Shown one piece after another: positions 7,357 to 18,377 of a stretch of 64,000 bases of DNA (positions within the stretch are counted from its first letter, which is position 1; each line of letters starts with the position of its first letter). The stretch is taken from contig JAXLQJ010000043.1 of assembly GCA_046331705.1 (NCBI GenBank), forward strand, positions 1-64,000, written 5' to 3'. A program made the translations under genes and the position numbers. This DNA is from JADJOY01 sp046331705 [NCBI: bacterium]. Lineage in GTDB: Bacteria > JADJOY01. The notes below the pieces were generated by a model. The model was not told the DNA's origin, ran no database searches, and worked only from the letters and a program-made list of their open reading frames with translations.

Positions 7357-10017
7357 CTCGGCCGCTACGGAGCGAGTCCATTCCCACACGTTCCCGCTCA
7401 GCTCCTCGACCCCGTCCGCGCTGGCACCGTTCGAGAAGCAACCCACAGCGCTGGGGCGGCCGATGCGCGACTCGGACGTGTTTGCCCGTTCCGAAGCGAA
7501 CTCGTCTCCCCACGGATAGCGGCGCTCGGGTAACGGGTTCGCCGATCCATCAGCGAGGGTCTTCCCACCGCGCGCGGCCTTCTCCCACTCGGCTTCCGAG
7601 GGGAGCGTCACGCTCTGCTCCGGGCGAATCTTGCGAGAGGCTCGCCAGCGTTCGGTGAGCCAACGTGTGAACGCCAGCGCCTCGTACCAGCTCACCCCGA
7701 CCATCGGTTGGTTGGGCAGTCCGTAGATGGCAGGGAGAACGCATGGGCCGGCCGTCGGCTCCTCCTCGAAGCGACTCACGATGGTTCCCGACTTCCACAC
7801 GCCCGCGGCTTTCGCTTCCGGCCAGAACCGTTCTTCGGCGTACCCGCCCGCGGAAACGAACGCTGCGAACTGGCCACACGTGACCGGCCACTTGCCGATC
7901 CGGAAACCGGGTACATCCACCTCGTGGACCGGCTTCTCGGGCATCCACGGTGCCTGATCGGTACTCCCCATCCGGAACGGGCCCGCAGGCACCACGCAGA
8001 AGGCCAGCTCATCGACGGAGGTCACGGCCTCGCGCGGATCGCCGAGCTGTGCCAGCACGCGCCCCGCCTCCGCCCGCTCGACTGCCGGCAGCGGGCATGC
8101 GAGTGCCTCGACCAAGCGTCCGATCAGGCGCTCGAGGTAGGCGCCGCCGCCGTCCGGTTCCTCATGATCGGCCTCGATCGTCTTGCGCTCGGCCACCACC
8201 GCCATTCGCCCCGACCACACCAGCGCCCTCCACTCGGCAGCCGCTGTGGGCGCGCGTGTGGGGCAGAGGTGATACGCGAGGTCGAGAAGCTCGTGGGTCC
8301 GGCGCAGGTTGAAAAAGAGCTCCTCGCCTCCCAACGCCACGGCCAACGACCAGAAATCCCCCTCCTCGGCGTGCTTGCGAATCGGTCGCTCCGGGTGGCG
8401 TTGCGAGACCAGGAACGCGCCGGCGAGGTACTCCTGGAACGTGCGGTGTGGAAATCCGTATGCGCTCGGCTTGCCCGGAGCCCCGCCGCGCCCGATCACG
8501 AGCCCCGCACACGTGTCCACGTAATCCAAGAAATGCTCGGCAGCGGCGGCGCTGCCGAGATGGTGGCGATCGAGGAGGTCGATGGCCGTCCCCCGCGCCA
8601 GGTCGCCGGCGCCACTACCGTCTCCTTGCGTGCGGTTGCTGCCGGCGTCGCTGCCCAGGCGGTGAGTCTCGTACGCGAGCCGTTCCATCGCCTCACGGAG
8701 CTTCTTCGTCTCGTGAAAGAAGGGCTGGATCGATTCGTGAATCCCAGCACTTCCCGCACGGTGCCGCTGCCAGCGCTGGATCAGCACCTGGACCGCGAGG
8801 TCGTAGACCTTCACCCGCTCCTTCGGTAGCCCGACGTCGCGCTGGTGGAGCAAGGCCATCGTGGTCAGCAACATCGGGTTCGACGCGAGCTCGCGCAGAT
8901 CGGCACCCGTCGCCGCGGTCGCGAGCTCCGCGGCACGATCCTTGGCTTTGCGTTCGTCGAAGCGCCCGATCACACGCTGCGCCTCGTACCAACCGCTCAC
9001 GAAGGCGCGGATCTTCTCCTCGTCGAACGGCGCCAGCGTGAAAGCGGTGAAGCCCCGAAGCTCGCCTTTGCCCTCGTACGAGCGCGTTCGGCAGGTCACC
9101 ACCACTCGTTTCACCTGCCACGCTCGAAGGGCGGCGCTCACGGTCTCGCGAACCCGCTCTCGCGCAGCCTCCGGCACCTCGTCGAGGCCGTCGAATCCCA
9201 ACAGTACCGAGCCTGCTTGCAGCCGCTCCCTGAGCGTGTCCGCAAACGACTTGGCTCCCAGCGATTCGAGGTCGTCGGCGAGCTGATCTTCGAGGGCGTG
9301 GCAAAGGGCTTGGGCGCGCTTGGCGTCACCGAGACGGTCGATGTCGAGCGCGACGAGCCGCGGCACCAGATCGCGCAGCGCCACCAGGATCGGAAGCAGG
9401 TTCCCCAGGTCCATGCGGGGTGCCGCTCCCTTGCCCGGTTTGAGCCCCAAGAGCGTCCCGCACTGCCGCGCCACGACGTTGCGCAGAAACGCGCTCTTCC
9501 CGGACCCCGCGTCTCCCAGGAGCACCAATCGCTCTTGATCGCGGAAGGCCTCGATGGCGCGAACCGGAACCTGATCTCCACCTCCAGGTCGCCCTGCGAT
9601 CAGGTGCCGATCGGGCTCTGCGTTGCGCTCGGCCTTGGTCAGCTCGCGGAACGTAGTGGTGTCCAAGTCGATGTATACGTCCTCGAGGGTCGGTTCCTTC
9701 TCGCAGCTCTCGTCCCCGCCGAGCGGCGCCAGCGGCAACAACATGCAAGCGTGGCGCAGCCTGGTCAGGTAGAGCGCTTGCGCCTCGCCGGGTCGAAGCT
9801 CGTTGCCAGACTCTGCCGCTCCAGAGCCGTGGTTGTGAACGTGAACGCTCTTGTCGACCATCGCGCCCGAGCCGATCACGTCGCCGCGAACCTCGGCTTC
9901 GGCTCCCACCGCCAACCCGTGTTGCGCCACCGCGGTCGCGCCATCTCCCTGCGCGCTCGCGGCCCCCGTGCCCACGACCCGCGCCACGAAGCGCTTCACA
10001 CCGTCACGAAGCCCCAT
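7174..10017 (-). CDS. NACHT (STAND) ATPase with C-terminal FGE/C-type-lectin domain, no TIR
   Basis: A 947-residue paralogue of the upstream TIR-NACHT-FGE protein that lacks the TIR domain. Residues 19-62 form a Gly-rich iterated segment (GDGATAVAQHG, then VRGDVIGSG). The NACHT ATPase follows, with Walker A LLGDAGSGKS near residue 170, Walker B GFDGLDEVPE near 275 and the TCRTRSYEG motif after it. The helical region contains FPHRTFQEYLAGAFL. From about residue 670 comes an FGE-sulfatase/SUMF1-like domain (FRMGS, SWYEALAFTRWL, GNVWEWTRS, RVVRGGAY, IGFRV), which in non-enzymatic relatives is a ligand-binding C-type-lectin fold. The ATG at 10017 has an AGAGG site. It lies 93 bases after the stop of its partner, so the two form one operon. 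Its last 60 residues are the putative hypermutable region. With no recognised effector domain, it may depend on the TIR partner (inference). Confidence 0.85.
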   Translation of the reverse strand: MGLRDGVKRFVARVVGTGAASAQGDGATAVAQHGLAVGAEAEVRGDVIGSGAMVDKSVHVHNHGSGAAESGNELRPGEAQALYLTRLRHACMLLPLAPLGGDESCEKEPTLEDVYIDLDTTTFRELTKAERNAEPDRHLIAGRPGGGDQVPVRAIEAFRDQERLVLLGDAGSGKSAFLRNVVARQCGTLLGLKPGKGAAPRMDLGNLLPILVALRDLVPRLVALDIDRLGDAKRAQALCHALEDQLADDLESLGAKSFADTLRERLQAGSVLLGFDGLDEVPEAARERVRETVSAALRAWQVKRVVVTCRTRSYEGKGELRGFTAFTLAPFDEEKIRAFVSGWYEAQRVIGRFDERKAKDRAAELATAATGADLRELASNPMLLTTMALLHQRDVGLPKERVKVYDLAVQVLIQRWQRHRAGSAGIHESIQPFFHETKKLREAMERLAYETHRLGSDAGSNRTQGDGSGAGDLARGTAIDLLDRHHLGSAAAAEHFLDYVDTCAGLVIGRGGAPGKPSAYGFPHRTFQEYLAGAFLVSQRHPERPIRKHAEEGDFWSLAVALGGEELFFNLRRTHELLDLAYHLCPTRAPTAAAEWRALVWSGRMAVVAERKTIEADHEEPDGGGAYLERLIGRLVEALACPLPAVERAEAGRVLAQLGDPREAVTSVDELAFCVVPAGPFRMGSTDQAPWMPEKPVHEVDVPGFRIGKWPVTCGQFAAFVSAGGYAEERFWPEAKAAGVWKSGTIVSRFEEEPTAGPCVLPAIYGLPNQPMVGVSWYEALAFTRWLTERWRASRKIRPEQSVTLPSEAEWEKAARGGKTLADGSANPLPERRYPWGDEFASERANTSESRIGRPSAVGCFSNGASADGVEELSGNVWEWTRSVAAEYPYRADGGREKLDAGADSGRVVRGGAYYFDLRSARSAARYDYDPGNRLVIIGFRVIVSPP

Positions 10018-10086
10018 GGTGACCTCTCACAGCACGGCCTGCGGACCGGCACGAAGCAAAATGGCGGCAAACGAGCGAGCGAAAAG

Positions 10087-10293
10087 CCAGAGGGGCCAGC
10101 GTCCAGCCCATCATGGGGGAGAAACAATCACGCGAAAACCGATGCTGTCGATGCGGTAGTCGGGATTGAGGTCGAGGCGGGCCGCGGACCGGGCGTAGCG
10201 AGGATCGTAGAAGTACGCACCGCCACGAACCACACGGCGGGACTCGGCGCCAGCATCGAGCTTCTCTCGCTCGTCATCGGCGCGGTACGGGTA
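10087..10293 (-). repeat. Putative DGR variable region B (3' end of TIR-NACHT-FGE gene)
   Basis: Copy B of the repeat described at 7150-7356. Core variable codons span 10144-10212 (residues 1166-1188 of the protein). At ten of the twelve variable core codons both copies end in C (for example TAC against CTC, ATC against AGC, GTC against GAC), as if derived from AAC. The other two fit AAT (GAT against AAT) and CAA (CTA against CCT). The invariant codons between them mostly contain no adenine. The constant 3' block is 10094-10143 and includes the stop codon and 17 bases beyond it. Confidence 0.75.
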
Positions 10294-13200
10294 GCTCTCT
10301 GTCTGTGATCGAGTCCACTCCCAGACGTTGCCGATCATCTCTTCCACGCCGTACGGGCTTACGCCACCCGGGAAACAGCCGACGGCGCTCGGGCGACCGA
10401 TTCCCGTCTCGTCGATGTTGGCCCGACTCGAATCGAACGCATCGCCCCACGGGTACGCCGGGTATGCGTTCGGTTGACCGTTCGGGAGCACGAGCCCACC
10501 ACGTGCGGCCTTCTCCCACTCGGCCTCGGACGGCAACATCACGGTCTGATCGCGTCGAATCCGGCTCGAGTCTCGCCAGCGCTCCGTCAGCCAGCGTGTG
10601 AACGCCAGCGCCTCGTACCAGCTCACTCCAGCCACAGGCTGGTTCGGTGCGGTGAACGCTACTGGCAGCTCGAGCGGTCCCGTTGTTGGCTCGTCCTCGT
10701 ACCGTCCCTTGATCTTCCCGGCCTTCCAAACGCCGTTGCGCTGGGCTTCGGTCCACCAGCGTTCGTCCGTGTAACCGCCCGAGTCCACGAATGCTGCGTA
10801 TTGAGCACCGGTCACTGGCCACCTCGCGATCGAGAAGCCCGCGAGCGTGACCTCATGCGCGGGGCGCTCATCCGACCACGCGCGGCCGTCGCCGTCAGCG
10901 CTCCCCATCCTGAACGGTCCGGCCGGCACATCGCAGAAGGCCATGTGATCGACCGCGATCACCTCCAGCCGTGGGTCTCCAAGCTGCGCCAGCACCGCAC
11001 CGGCCTCAGCCCGCTCGCGAGCTGTGAGCGGGCTCTGGCGCAGCAACTCGACGAGCCGATGGCGCGTGCGCTCCAGGAGATCCGCCCCGAGCGCGCCCTC
11101 GGCGGCACGGCGCACGCCGATCTCCAGCAACACCTCGCCGGCGAACCACGCCCGTCGCCACGCGAGCGCATCGATTCCGGTGCTCGCCGGGCATAGCTCG
11201 CCCACGAGCGCGAGCGGCTTGTCCGTGTCGCCGGCGACGTGAACCAGCCGGCCCACCGCGAGCAAGACCACCTCGCGCCAGCGGTCGAGCTCTCGCGTGT
11301 GGCCGGCCGCCGCCCGCCCGAAATCGCCCAGTGTCGAGAGGTGTGCGCCCGCCAGATATTCCTGAAACGTCCGGTGCGGGAATGCGTAAACGCCTTGGCT
11401 GCGCTCCAGCAGGAGGCCGGCGCGGTGTTTGATGGAGTCGATGACCGCGTCTGCCCAGCCCTTGTCGCGTCGCGGATGAAGAGCGGCGAGCGCCACTTCG
11501 AGCGCGTGCTCGCCCACGTCGGCGACGCCGTCGTCGCTCGGCCCCGCGCTCGCCCCGTGGACCTCGAATGCCAGTCGCCAGAGTGCGCGCTTGAAGTCCA
11601 TGTCATTGACGTTCACGTCGTTCATGAGGCGCCGCAGAGAGGGCCCTTCGCCATCGCGTTGCTTGAGCTGCTCCCAGCGCCAGAGCAGGAGATCCACGGT
11701 CTCCTCGTAGAGCAGCGCCCGCGCATCCGGTAGCCGCCCGCGATGGGTGTGAACCAGCGCCATCACGGTGAGCAGCAGCGGGCTGGGCGCCAGGCGCCAG
11801 AGATCGGGGCGGCGAATGGCGGTGCTCAGCCGCTGCGCGAGAGAGGCGGCCTCGATCTCCCGCACCGTGCCGACTGCCGCCAGCTCGGCGTACCAGGCGC
11901 GAATGAAACGATCGATCCGCTCGTCGTCGAACGGTGCGATCTCGAAGGACTCGAAGCCGGCGAGACGCCAGCGCGGGTCTTGGTACGAGAGGGTCCGGCA
12001 GGTGACGACCACGCGGCTCGCGGGGTAGCGCTCCGCGAACGCGCGGACCGACTCGACGATGACCTTGCGCTGCCGCTCGCCGCTGACCTCGTCGAGGCCG
12101 TCGAAGAGCAGGATTCCGTGGCCCGCCTGCGCCGCGGCTTGAATCGGAGCGAGCGCGCTCGAAAGGCTCTGCTCGGCGAGTCGCGCCGCCAGGAAGTCCC
12201 AAATCACTTTGGGATTGCCCGAGGTGATGGACTCCGGAAGGGCCGCCGCCACGTCGCGCAGCACGATGGGGATGGGAATGAGATCGGGTGCTAGCGGGGT
12301 CGTCGCTGACGACGCCTTCTTGCGCCGCGGTTCATCCGGTGACGGCGCCTGCCCCGAGGCCAGGCTCATCGCGACGTATCCCATCAGCGTGGACTTGCCC
12401 GATCCGGGCCCACCGAGAAGCACCACACGTGGATTCCGCGCGAGGGCCGCGAGCGCCGAGAGCGGCGGCGCACCGTGTTCCGGCCCGGCAAGCTCGTCCG
12501 GGGTCGCGGTCCGTGACCGCCGGTTCTTACGCTTCGACGGCGCCAGCTCGTCGCGCGAGGTCGTGGCGAGATCGACGTAGACCGAAGCCAGCCGGAGCGG
12601 CTTGTCCGCCGAAGTGGCGTCGCTCGCGCCGAGATCGATGCCGCGCAGCGGCAGCCCCGCGTGCTGCCGCGCGATCCAAACGCGATACGCCGCAATCGCA
12701 TCGTCGGCAGCCCGTGTGGCTTCATCCGAAGGCGGGTGATTGACGTGTACACCGCCGTGGACTTGGGCGCTGCCGCCGATCACCACGGCGCCCGGTCCAG
12801 CCGCGATCGCGCCTTTGCCCTGGGCGATGACGCCGGAGCCTTTCACCACGGCGTGGTAGGTGGTGGACGGTGCGCTCGAGCTCTGCGGCTCCCGAAGGCG
12901 CGTGAGCGATGCGCGAACCTCGGCGGTGAGCGACCGAGACGCGTCGAAGAGCGCCGTCAGCTCGGTCCGCAGGAGTGTTCCGTGGTCGGCGTCGCTCGGG
13001 TCGTCCTTCCACAGCGCGACGGCGGCGCGAAATCGCTGCGAGGCGGCGCGGTCACGAACGCACGCGTCCCAGAGCCCTGCGATGGATTCGGGAACCCCGG
13101 TGCGCACGGGAGGTTTGCCCGCGAGATTCACAATCCAAGGCGAGAGCGTGCCGAAGAGCGCCGTCGCCAGGTCGCTCGTGGTGCTGAACGGCGGCCCGAG

Positions 13201-13707
13201 CGGGGGCACGGACAGCGGAGCGGGCGCGCTGGGCGCGGCCGCGCTTCGCGGCGCAGTAGCCGCTGTCTTCTTGCCGCGTGCAGCAGGTCGCTTGCGCAGC
13301 GCGCCGATCAAGTGCTCGAACGCGTGCGATTCGTCCGCCGGCGGCACGAAGTCCACGCGGGTGAGCATCTCGAGGCGTGGTGGGACGTCGCAGGGGGCGA
13401 TCCGGATGGGGACGATGGCGCGCTGGCGAGCGGCGGGATCGCGCGTTTGAACGAGCAGGTTCTCGAACTCCGTCCAGCCGCTCTTCAGATAGTCGGGCGA
13501 GAGGACGACCACCGTGTGGCGGCTGTCCACCGCGGCGCGCTCCATCTCGGTCGCCAAGGGCGCGCCAGCCACGAAGTCGCGAGAGTCGATGCAGACCTTC
13601 AGCCTCGCGCCTTCGAGCGCGGGCAGGAGCTTGCCGCAAACCCAATCCGCGTCGCGGCTGCTGTAGCTCAGGAAGACGTCGTAGCGATGGCCTTTTCGCG
13701 ATGCCAT
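10111..13707 (-). CDS. TIR-NACHT-FGE/C-type-lectin protein (STAND, DGR-type target)
   Basis: A 1198-residue multidomain protein. Residues 6-140 are a TIR domain (YDVFLSYSSRD at the N-terminus; SGWTEFE places Glu82 where TIR NADases have their catalytic Glu). A helical region follows, then a Gly-rich iterated segment at about 286-325 (GSGVIAQGKGAIAAG). The NACHT ATPase has Walker A GGPGSGKST near residue 435 and Walker B LLFDGLDEV near 530, and FPHRTFQEYLAGAHL closes the helical part. From about 923 comes an FGE-sulfatase/C-type-lectin domain with a variable C-terminus. TIR-STAND proteins are known to act in immunity by degrading NAD+ or making nucleotide signals when the sensor is triggered. 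ATG at 13707 is preferred over GTG at 13716 because AAGGTG lies seven bases upstream. First gene of a two-gene operon with the TIR-less paralogue. Confidence 0.88.
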   Translation of the reverse strand: MASRKGHRYDVFLSYSSRDADWVCGKLLPALEGARLKVCIDSRDFVAGAPLATEMERAAVDSRHTVVVLSPDYLKSGWTEFENLLVQTRDPAARQRAIVPIRIAPCDVPPRLEMLTRVDFVPPADESHAFEHLIGALRKRPAARGKKTAATAPRSAAAPSAPAPLSVPPLGPPFSTTSDLATALFGTLSPWIVNLAGKPPVRTGVPESIAGLWDACVRDRAASQRFRAAVALWKDDPSDADHGTLLRTELTALFDASRSLTAEVRASLTRLREPQSSSAPSTTYHAVVKGSGVIAQGKGAIAAGPGAVVIGGSAQVHGGVHVNHPPSDEATRAADDAIAAYRVWIARQHAGLPLRGIDLGASDATSADKPLRLASVYVDLATTSRDELAPSKRKNRRSRTATPDELAGPEHGAPPLSALAALARNPRVVLLGGPGSGKSTLMGYVAMSLASGQAPSPDEPRRKKASSATTPLAPDLIPIPIVLRDVAAALPESITSGNPKVIWDFLAARLAEQSLSSALAPIQAAAQAGHGILLFDGLDEVSGERQRKVIVESVRAFAERYPASRVVVTCRTLSYQDPRWRLAGFESFEIAPFDDERIDRFIRAWYAELAAVGTVREIEAASLAQRLSTAIRRPDLWRLAPSPLLLTVMALVHTHRGRLPDARALLYEETVDLLLWRWEQLKQRDGEGPSLRRLMNDVNVNDMDFKRALWRLAFEVHGASAGPSDDGVADVGEHALEVALAALHPRRDKGWADAVIDSIKHRAGLLLERSQGVYAFPHRTFQEYLAGAHLSTLGDFGRAAAGHTRELDRWREVVLLAVGRLVHVAGDTDKPLALVGELCPASTGIDALAWRRAWFAGEVLLEIGVRRAAEGALGADLLERTRHRLVELLRQSPLTARERAEAGAVLAQLGDPRLEVIAVDHMAFCDVPAGPFRMGSADGDGRAWSDERPAHEVTLAGFSIARWPVTGAQYAAFVDSGGYTDERWWTEAQRNGVWKAGKIKGRYEDEPTTGPLELPVAFTAPNQPVAGVSWYEALAFTRWLTERWRDSSRIRRDQTVMLPSEAEWEKAARGGLVLPNGQPNAYPAYPWGDAFDSSRANIDETGIGRPSAVGCFPGGVSPYGVEEMIGNVWEWTRSQTESYPYRADDEREKLDAGAESRRVVRGGAYFYDPRYARSAARLDLNPDYRIDSIGFRVIVSPP

Positions 13708-13903
13708 TCGATTCACCTTGCTACGGGGAGTGCGCTGCGCGCGTGCGAGATTAACCCGTATTCGCGGCCCGAAGTCGGCGTGTCACGGACTTCGCTCGCG
13801 GATGCGGCGGCGGTAGGAACGTGTTTCGATGCGGAGCGCACCCGGAGTCGCGCGGCCGAATGCGAGCGGCGCCGCGTTGCGCGTGGGAGTGTGGAGGGTG
13901 CCG

Positions 13904-14569
13904 ATGGCGGAACACGGTGCGGGCTCGCGTCGTGCGATCAGCGCGGTCGAGGTGGTGCTGGGGGCGGTGGTGGTGATCGGGCACAACGTGTTCGGTGCGC
14001 TTCCGAACGAGGTTCCGACCCTGTGCGCGGCGGCGCTGGTGTCGGTGCGGCTACGGGGTGGCGGTTGGGTTGCGCTCGGGTTCGCGCGGCCGGGTTCGTG
14101 GCGGAAGGCGATTGCCGTCGCTGCTTTGGCAGCGGCGCTCAGGATCGTGCTCGGCGATCTCGTGATCGATCCGCTCACCCAGCGGTTCTGGCCGCCGGCG
14201 GCGGCACCGGCGATCGCGGACGATCTCGCAGGGAATGCCGGCCAGGCGCTGCTGCTTCTTGGGCTGGTTTGGACGTTCGCTGCCTTCGGGGAAGAGATCG
14301 GATATCGCGGTTATCTGCTGAACCGCGCGGCCCATGTGTTTGGCGGTTCGATCCGGGCTTCTTGGGCGGCCGTGGTGGCGAGCGCGGTGCTCTTCGGTTT
14401 CGGGCACTTCTACAAGGGACCGTCGGGGATCGTGGATTCGAGTGTGGCGGGGCTCATCCTCGGTGGGGCGTACGTGCTGGCGGGACGGAATCTGTGGGTA
14501 CCGGTTCTCGCCCACGGATTCATCGACACGGTGGGCGTGGTGCTGGGGTATTTCGGCCTCGACGGTTGA
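13904..14569 (+). CDS. CPBP family intramembrane metalloprotease (CAAX protease/Abi)
   Basis: A hydrophobic 221-residue protein with the conserved motifs of the CPBP family: EExxxR (GEEIGYRGYLL), FxxxH (LFGFGHFYKG) and HxxxD (LAHGFIDTVG), which together hold the active-site metal or water in glutamic-type intramembrane proteases. About six membrane segments are visible. The start at 13904 is chosen because GGAGG sits seven bases upstream; a longer reading from 13829 adds 25 residues without hydrophobic character. It is transcribed divergently from the TIR-NACHT operon across about 200 bases. Family members process prenylated proteins or bacteriocins, or act in self-immunity; a link to its neighbour is possible but not shown. 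Confidence 0.85.
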   Translation: MAEHGAGSRRAISAVEVVLGAVVVIGHNVFGALPNEVPTLCAAALVSVRLRGGGWVALGFARPGSWRKAIAVAALAAALRIVLGDLVIDPLTQRFWPPAAAPAIADDLAGNAGQALLLLGLVWTFAAFGEEIGYRGYLLNRAAHVFGGSIRASWAAVVASAVLFGFGHFYKGPSGIVDSSVAGLILGGAYVLAGRNLWVPVLAHGFIDTVGVVLGYFGLDG

Positions 14570-14735
14570 CGCGAAGAGCGCACGGCTGCGGCGACGACGG
14601 AGCGTCGCCCTCCATCGCAGGAGCAACTGCGGTGGCGCTGGCTTCCGTGGCCTCGGCGGGGCGGGGTAGCATCCGCGCTTCGGCGTTGCGATGCGCACGG
14701 CTCGTGCCGTGACGCTCGCGAAGGAGAGGCGAATC

Positions 14736-17438
<2,703 letters not shown>

Positions 17439-17573
17439 CGGCGCGCGGCGGCCGCGCGTCGAGCGGCTCGTGCTCGTGGATCTGGCCTTCGGTGCGCTGG
17501 TCGTCGTCCAGGTGCGTGCGGCCCGAGCGACTCCGCGCGGCGGCGTGTCCGCGACTTCGGAAGGGGTGTGAGG

Positions 17574-18062
17574 ATGACCAGCGACGAACAGCGCTTGATC
17601 GAGAAGTTGGAGCGGATCGAGACGCTCTTCGCGCGGGCTGGGACCGAGGGCGAGAAGGCCGCCGCGGCGAGCGCCGCGGAACGGATCCGGCGGCGTTTGC
17701 ACGAGCTCGCGAAGCTCGATCCTCCCATCGAGTACAGGTTTTCCGTCGCCGACGAATGGTCGCGCCGATTGCTGCTCGCGCTGCTTCGGCGTTACGGCGT
17801 CGCGCCGTATCGCTACAGAAGCCAGCGCCGCACGACGGTCATGGCCCGCGTGTCGCGGCAATTCGTGAACGAGACGTTGTGGCCGGAGTTCGAGGAGTTG
17901 AGCCGGGTGCTGAGGCTCCATCTCTCGGAGGTGGCCGAGCGAATCATCGCGCGAGCGGTGTCGCCGGAGAGCCAGGACGAGGAAGTGCGCGCGGACCGGA
18001 ACGGCGGCACTGGGAACCTGCTGTCCGCGTTTGGCTCGGAGAGTGAGCGCCGCGGGTCGTGA
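17574..18062 (+). CDS. Small conserved-looking protein of unknown function
   Basis: A 162-residue protein starting at ATG 17574 behind a purine-rich GAAGGGG site (a GTG at 17568 is also possible). The N-terminal ~45 residues are strongly helical and charged (DEQRLIEKLERIETLF). A compact basic and aromatic core follows (YRFSVADEWSRRLLLALLRRYG, then YRSQRRTTVMARV and FVNETLWPEFEEL). The tail is acidic then low-complexity. There is no signal peptide or membrane segment. I do not recognise the family; the Arg-rich core would suit nucleic-acid or phosphate binding, which is only a guess. Codon bias matches the neighbours. Confidence 0.7.
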   Translation: MTSDEQRLIEKLERIETLFARAGTEGEKAAAASAAERIRRRLHELAKLDPPIEYRFSVADEWSRRLLLALLRRYGVAPYRYRSQRRTTVMARVSRQFVNETLWPEFEELSRVLRLHLSEVAERIIARAVSPESQDEEVRADRNGGTGNLLSAFGSESERRGS

Positions 18063-18151
18063 GGGTTGGCGCTGCCCGCGGCGCCGGCGCTCGGCTCGAG
18101 GAGGATCGATCGCGGGCGGGCGTCACCGCGCTCGCCGAGCGGAGAGGGACG

Positions 18152-18367
18152 TCACGCGGCGTCGCGGGTGGGGTTGGGATTCGAGCGCGCGGCGCGGCGG
18201 CGTCCCGGAATGACGCGCAGCCGCGGGCGCTCGCGGCGCAGTTGGTAGCGCGGCTCGGCGAACGGGACGAGCGCCACCCGGCCCATGGCGATGGCGAGCG
18301 CGAACATGGCAGTGGCCGTGATCGTGGGCGCCAGCGCCAGCAGGTGGGTCAGGTTTTCGACGTTCAT
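18152..18367 (-). CDS. Small single-span membrane protein
   Basis: A 71-residue protein with a good ribosome site (GAGGAG, seven bases before ATG 18367). It has one hydrophobic segment (about residues 7-35, LLALAPTITATAMFALAIAMG) and then an Arg/Pro-rich cytoplasmic tail. It begins 10 bases after the end of the disrupted membrane-protein gene, so it is the last gene of the ECF sigma operon. Function unknown. Confidence 0.55.
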   Translation of the reverse strand: MNVENLTHLLALAPTITATAMFALAIAMGRVALVPFAEPRYQLRRERPRLRVIPGRRRAARSNPNPTRDAA

Positions 18368-18377
18368 CGCAAGCTCC

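Noticed and set aside
10018-10110. The 93-base gap between genes B and A as a template repeat
   Set aside because: It contains no run of AAC-type codons and matches the repeat only in the first bases after the stop of gene B.
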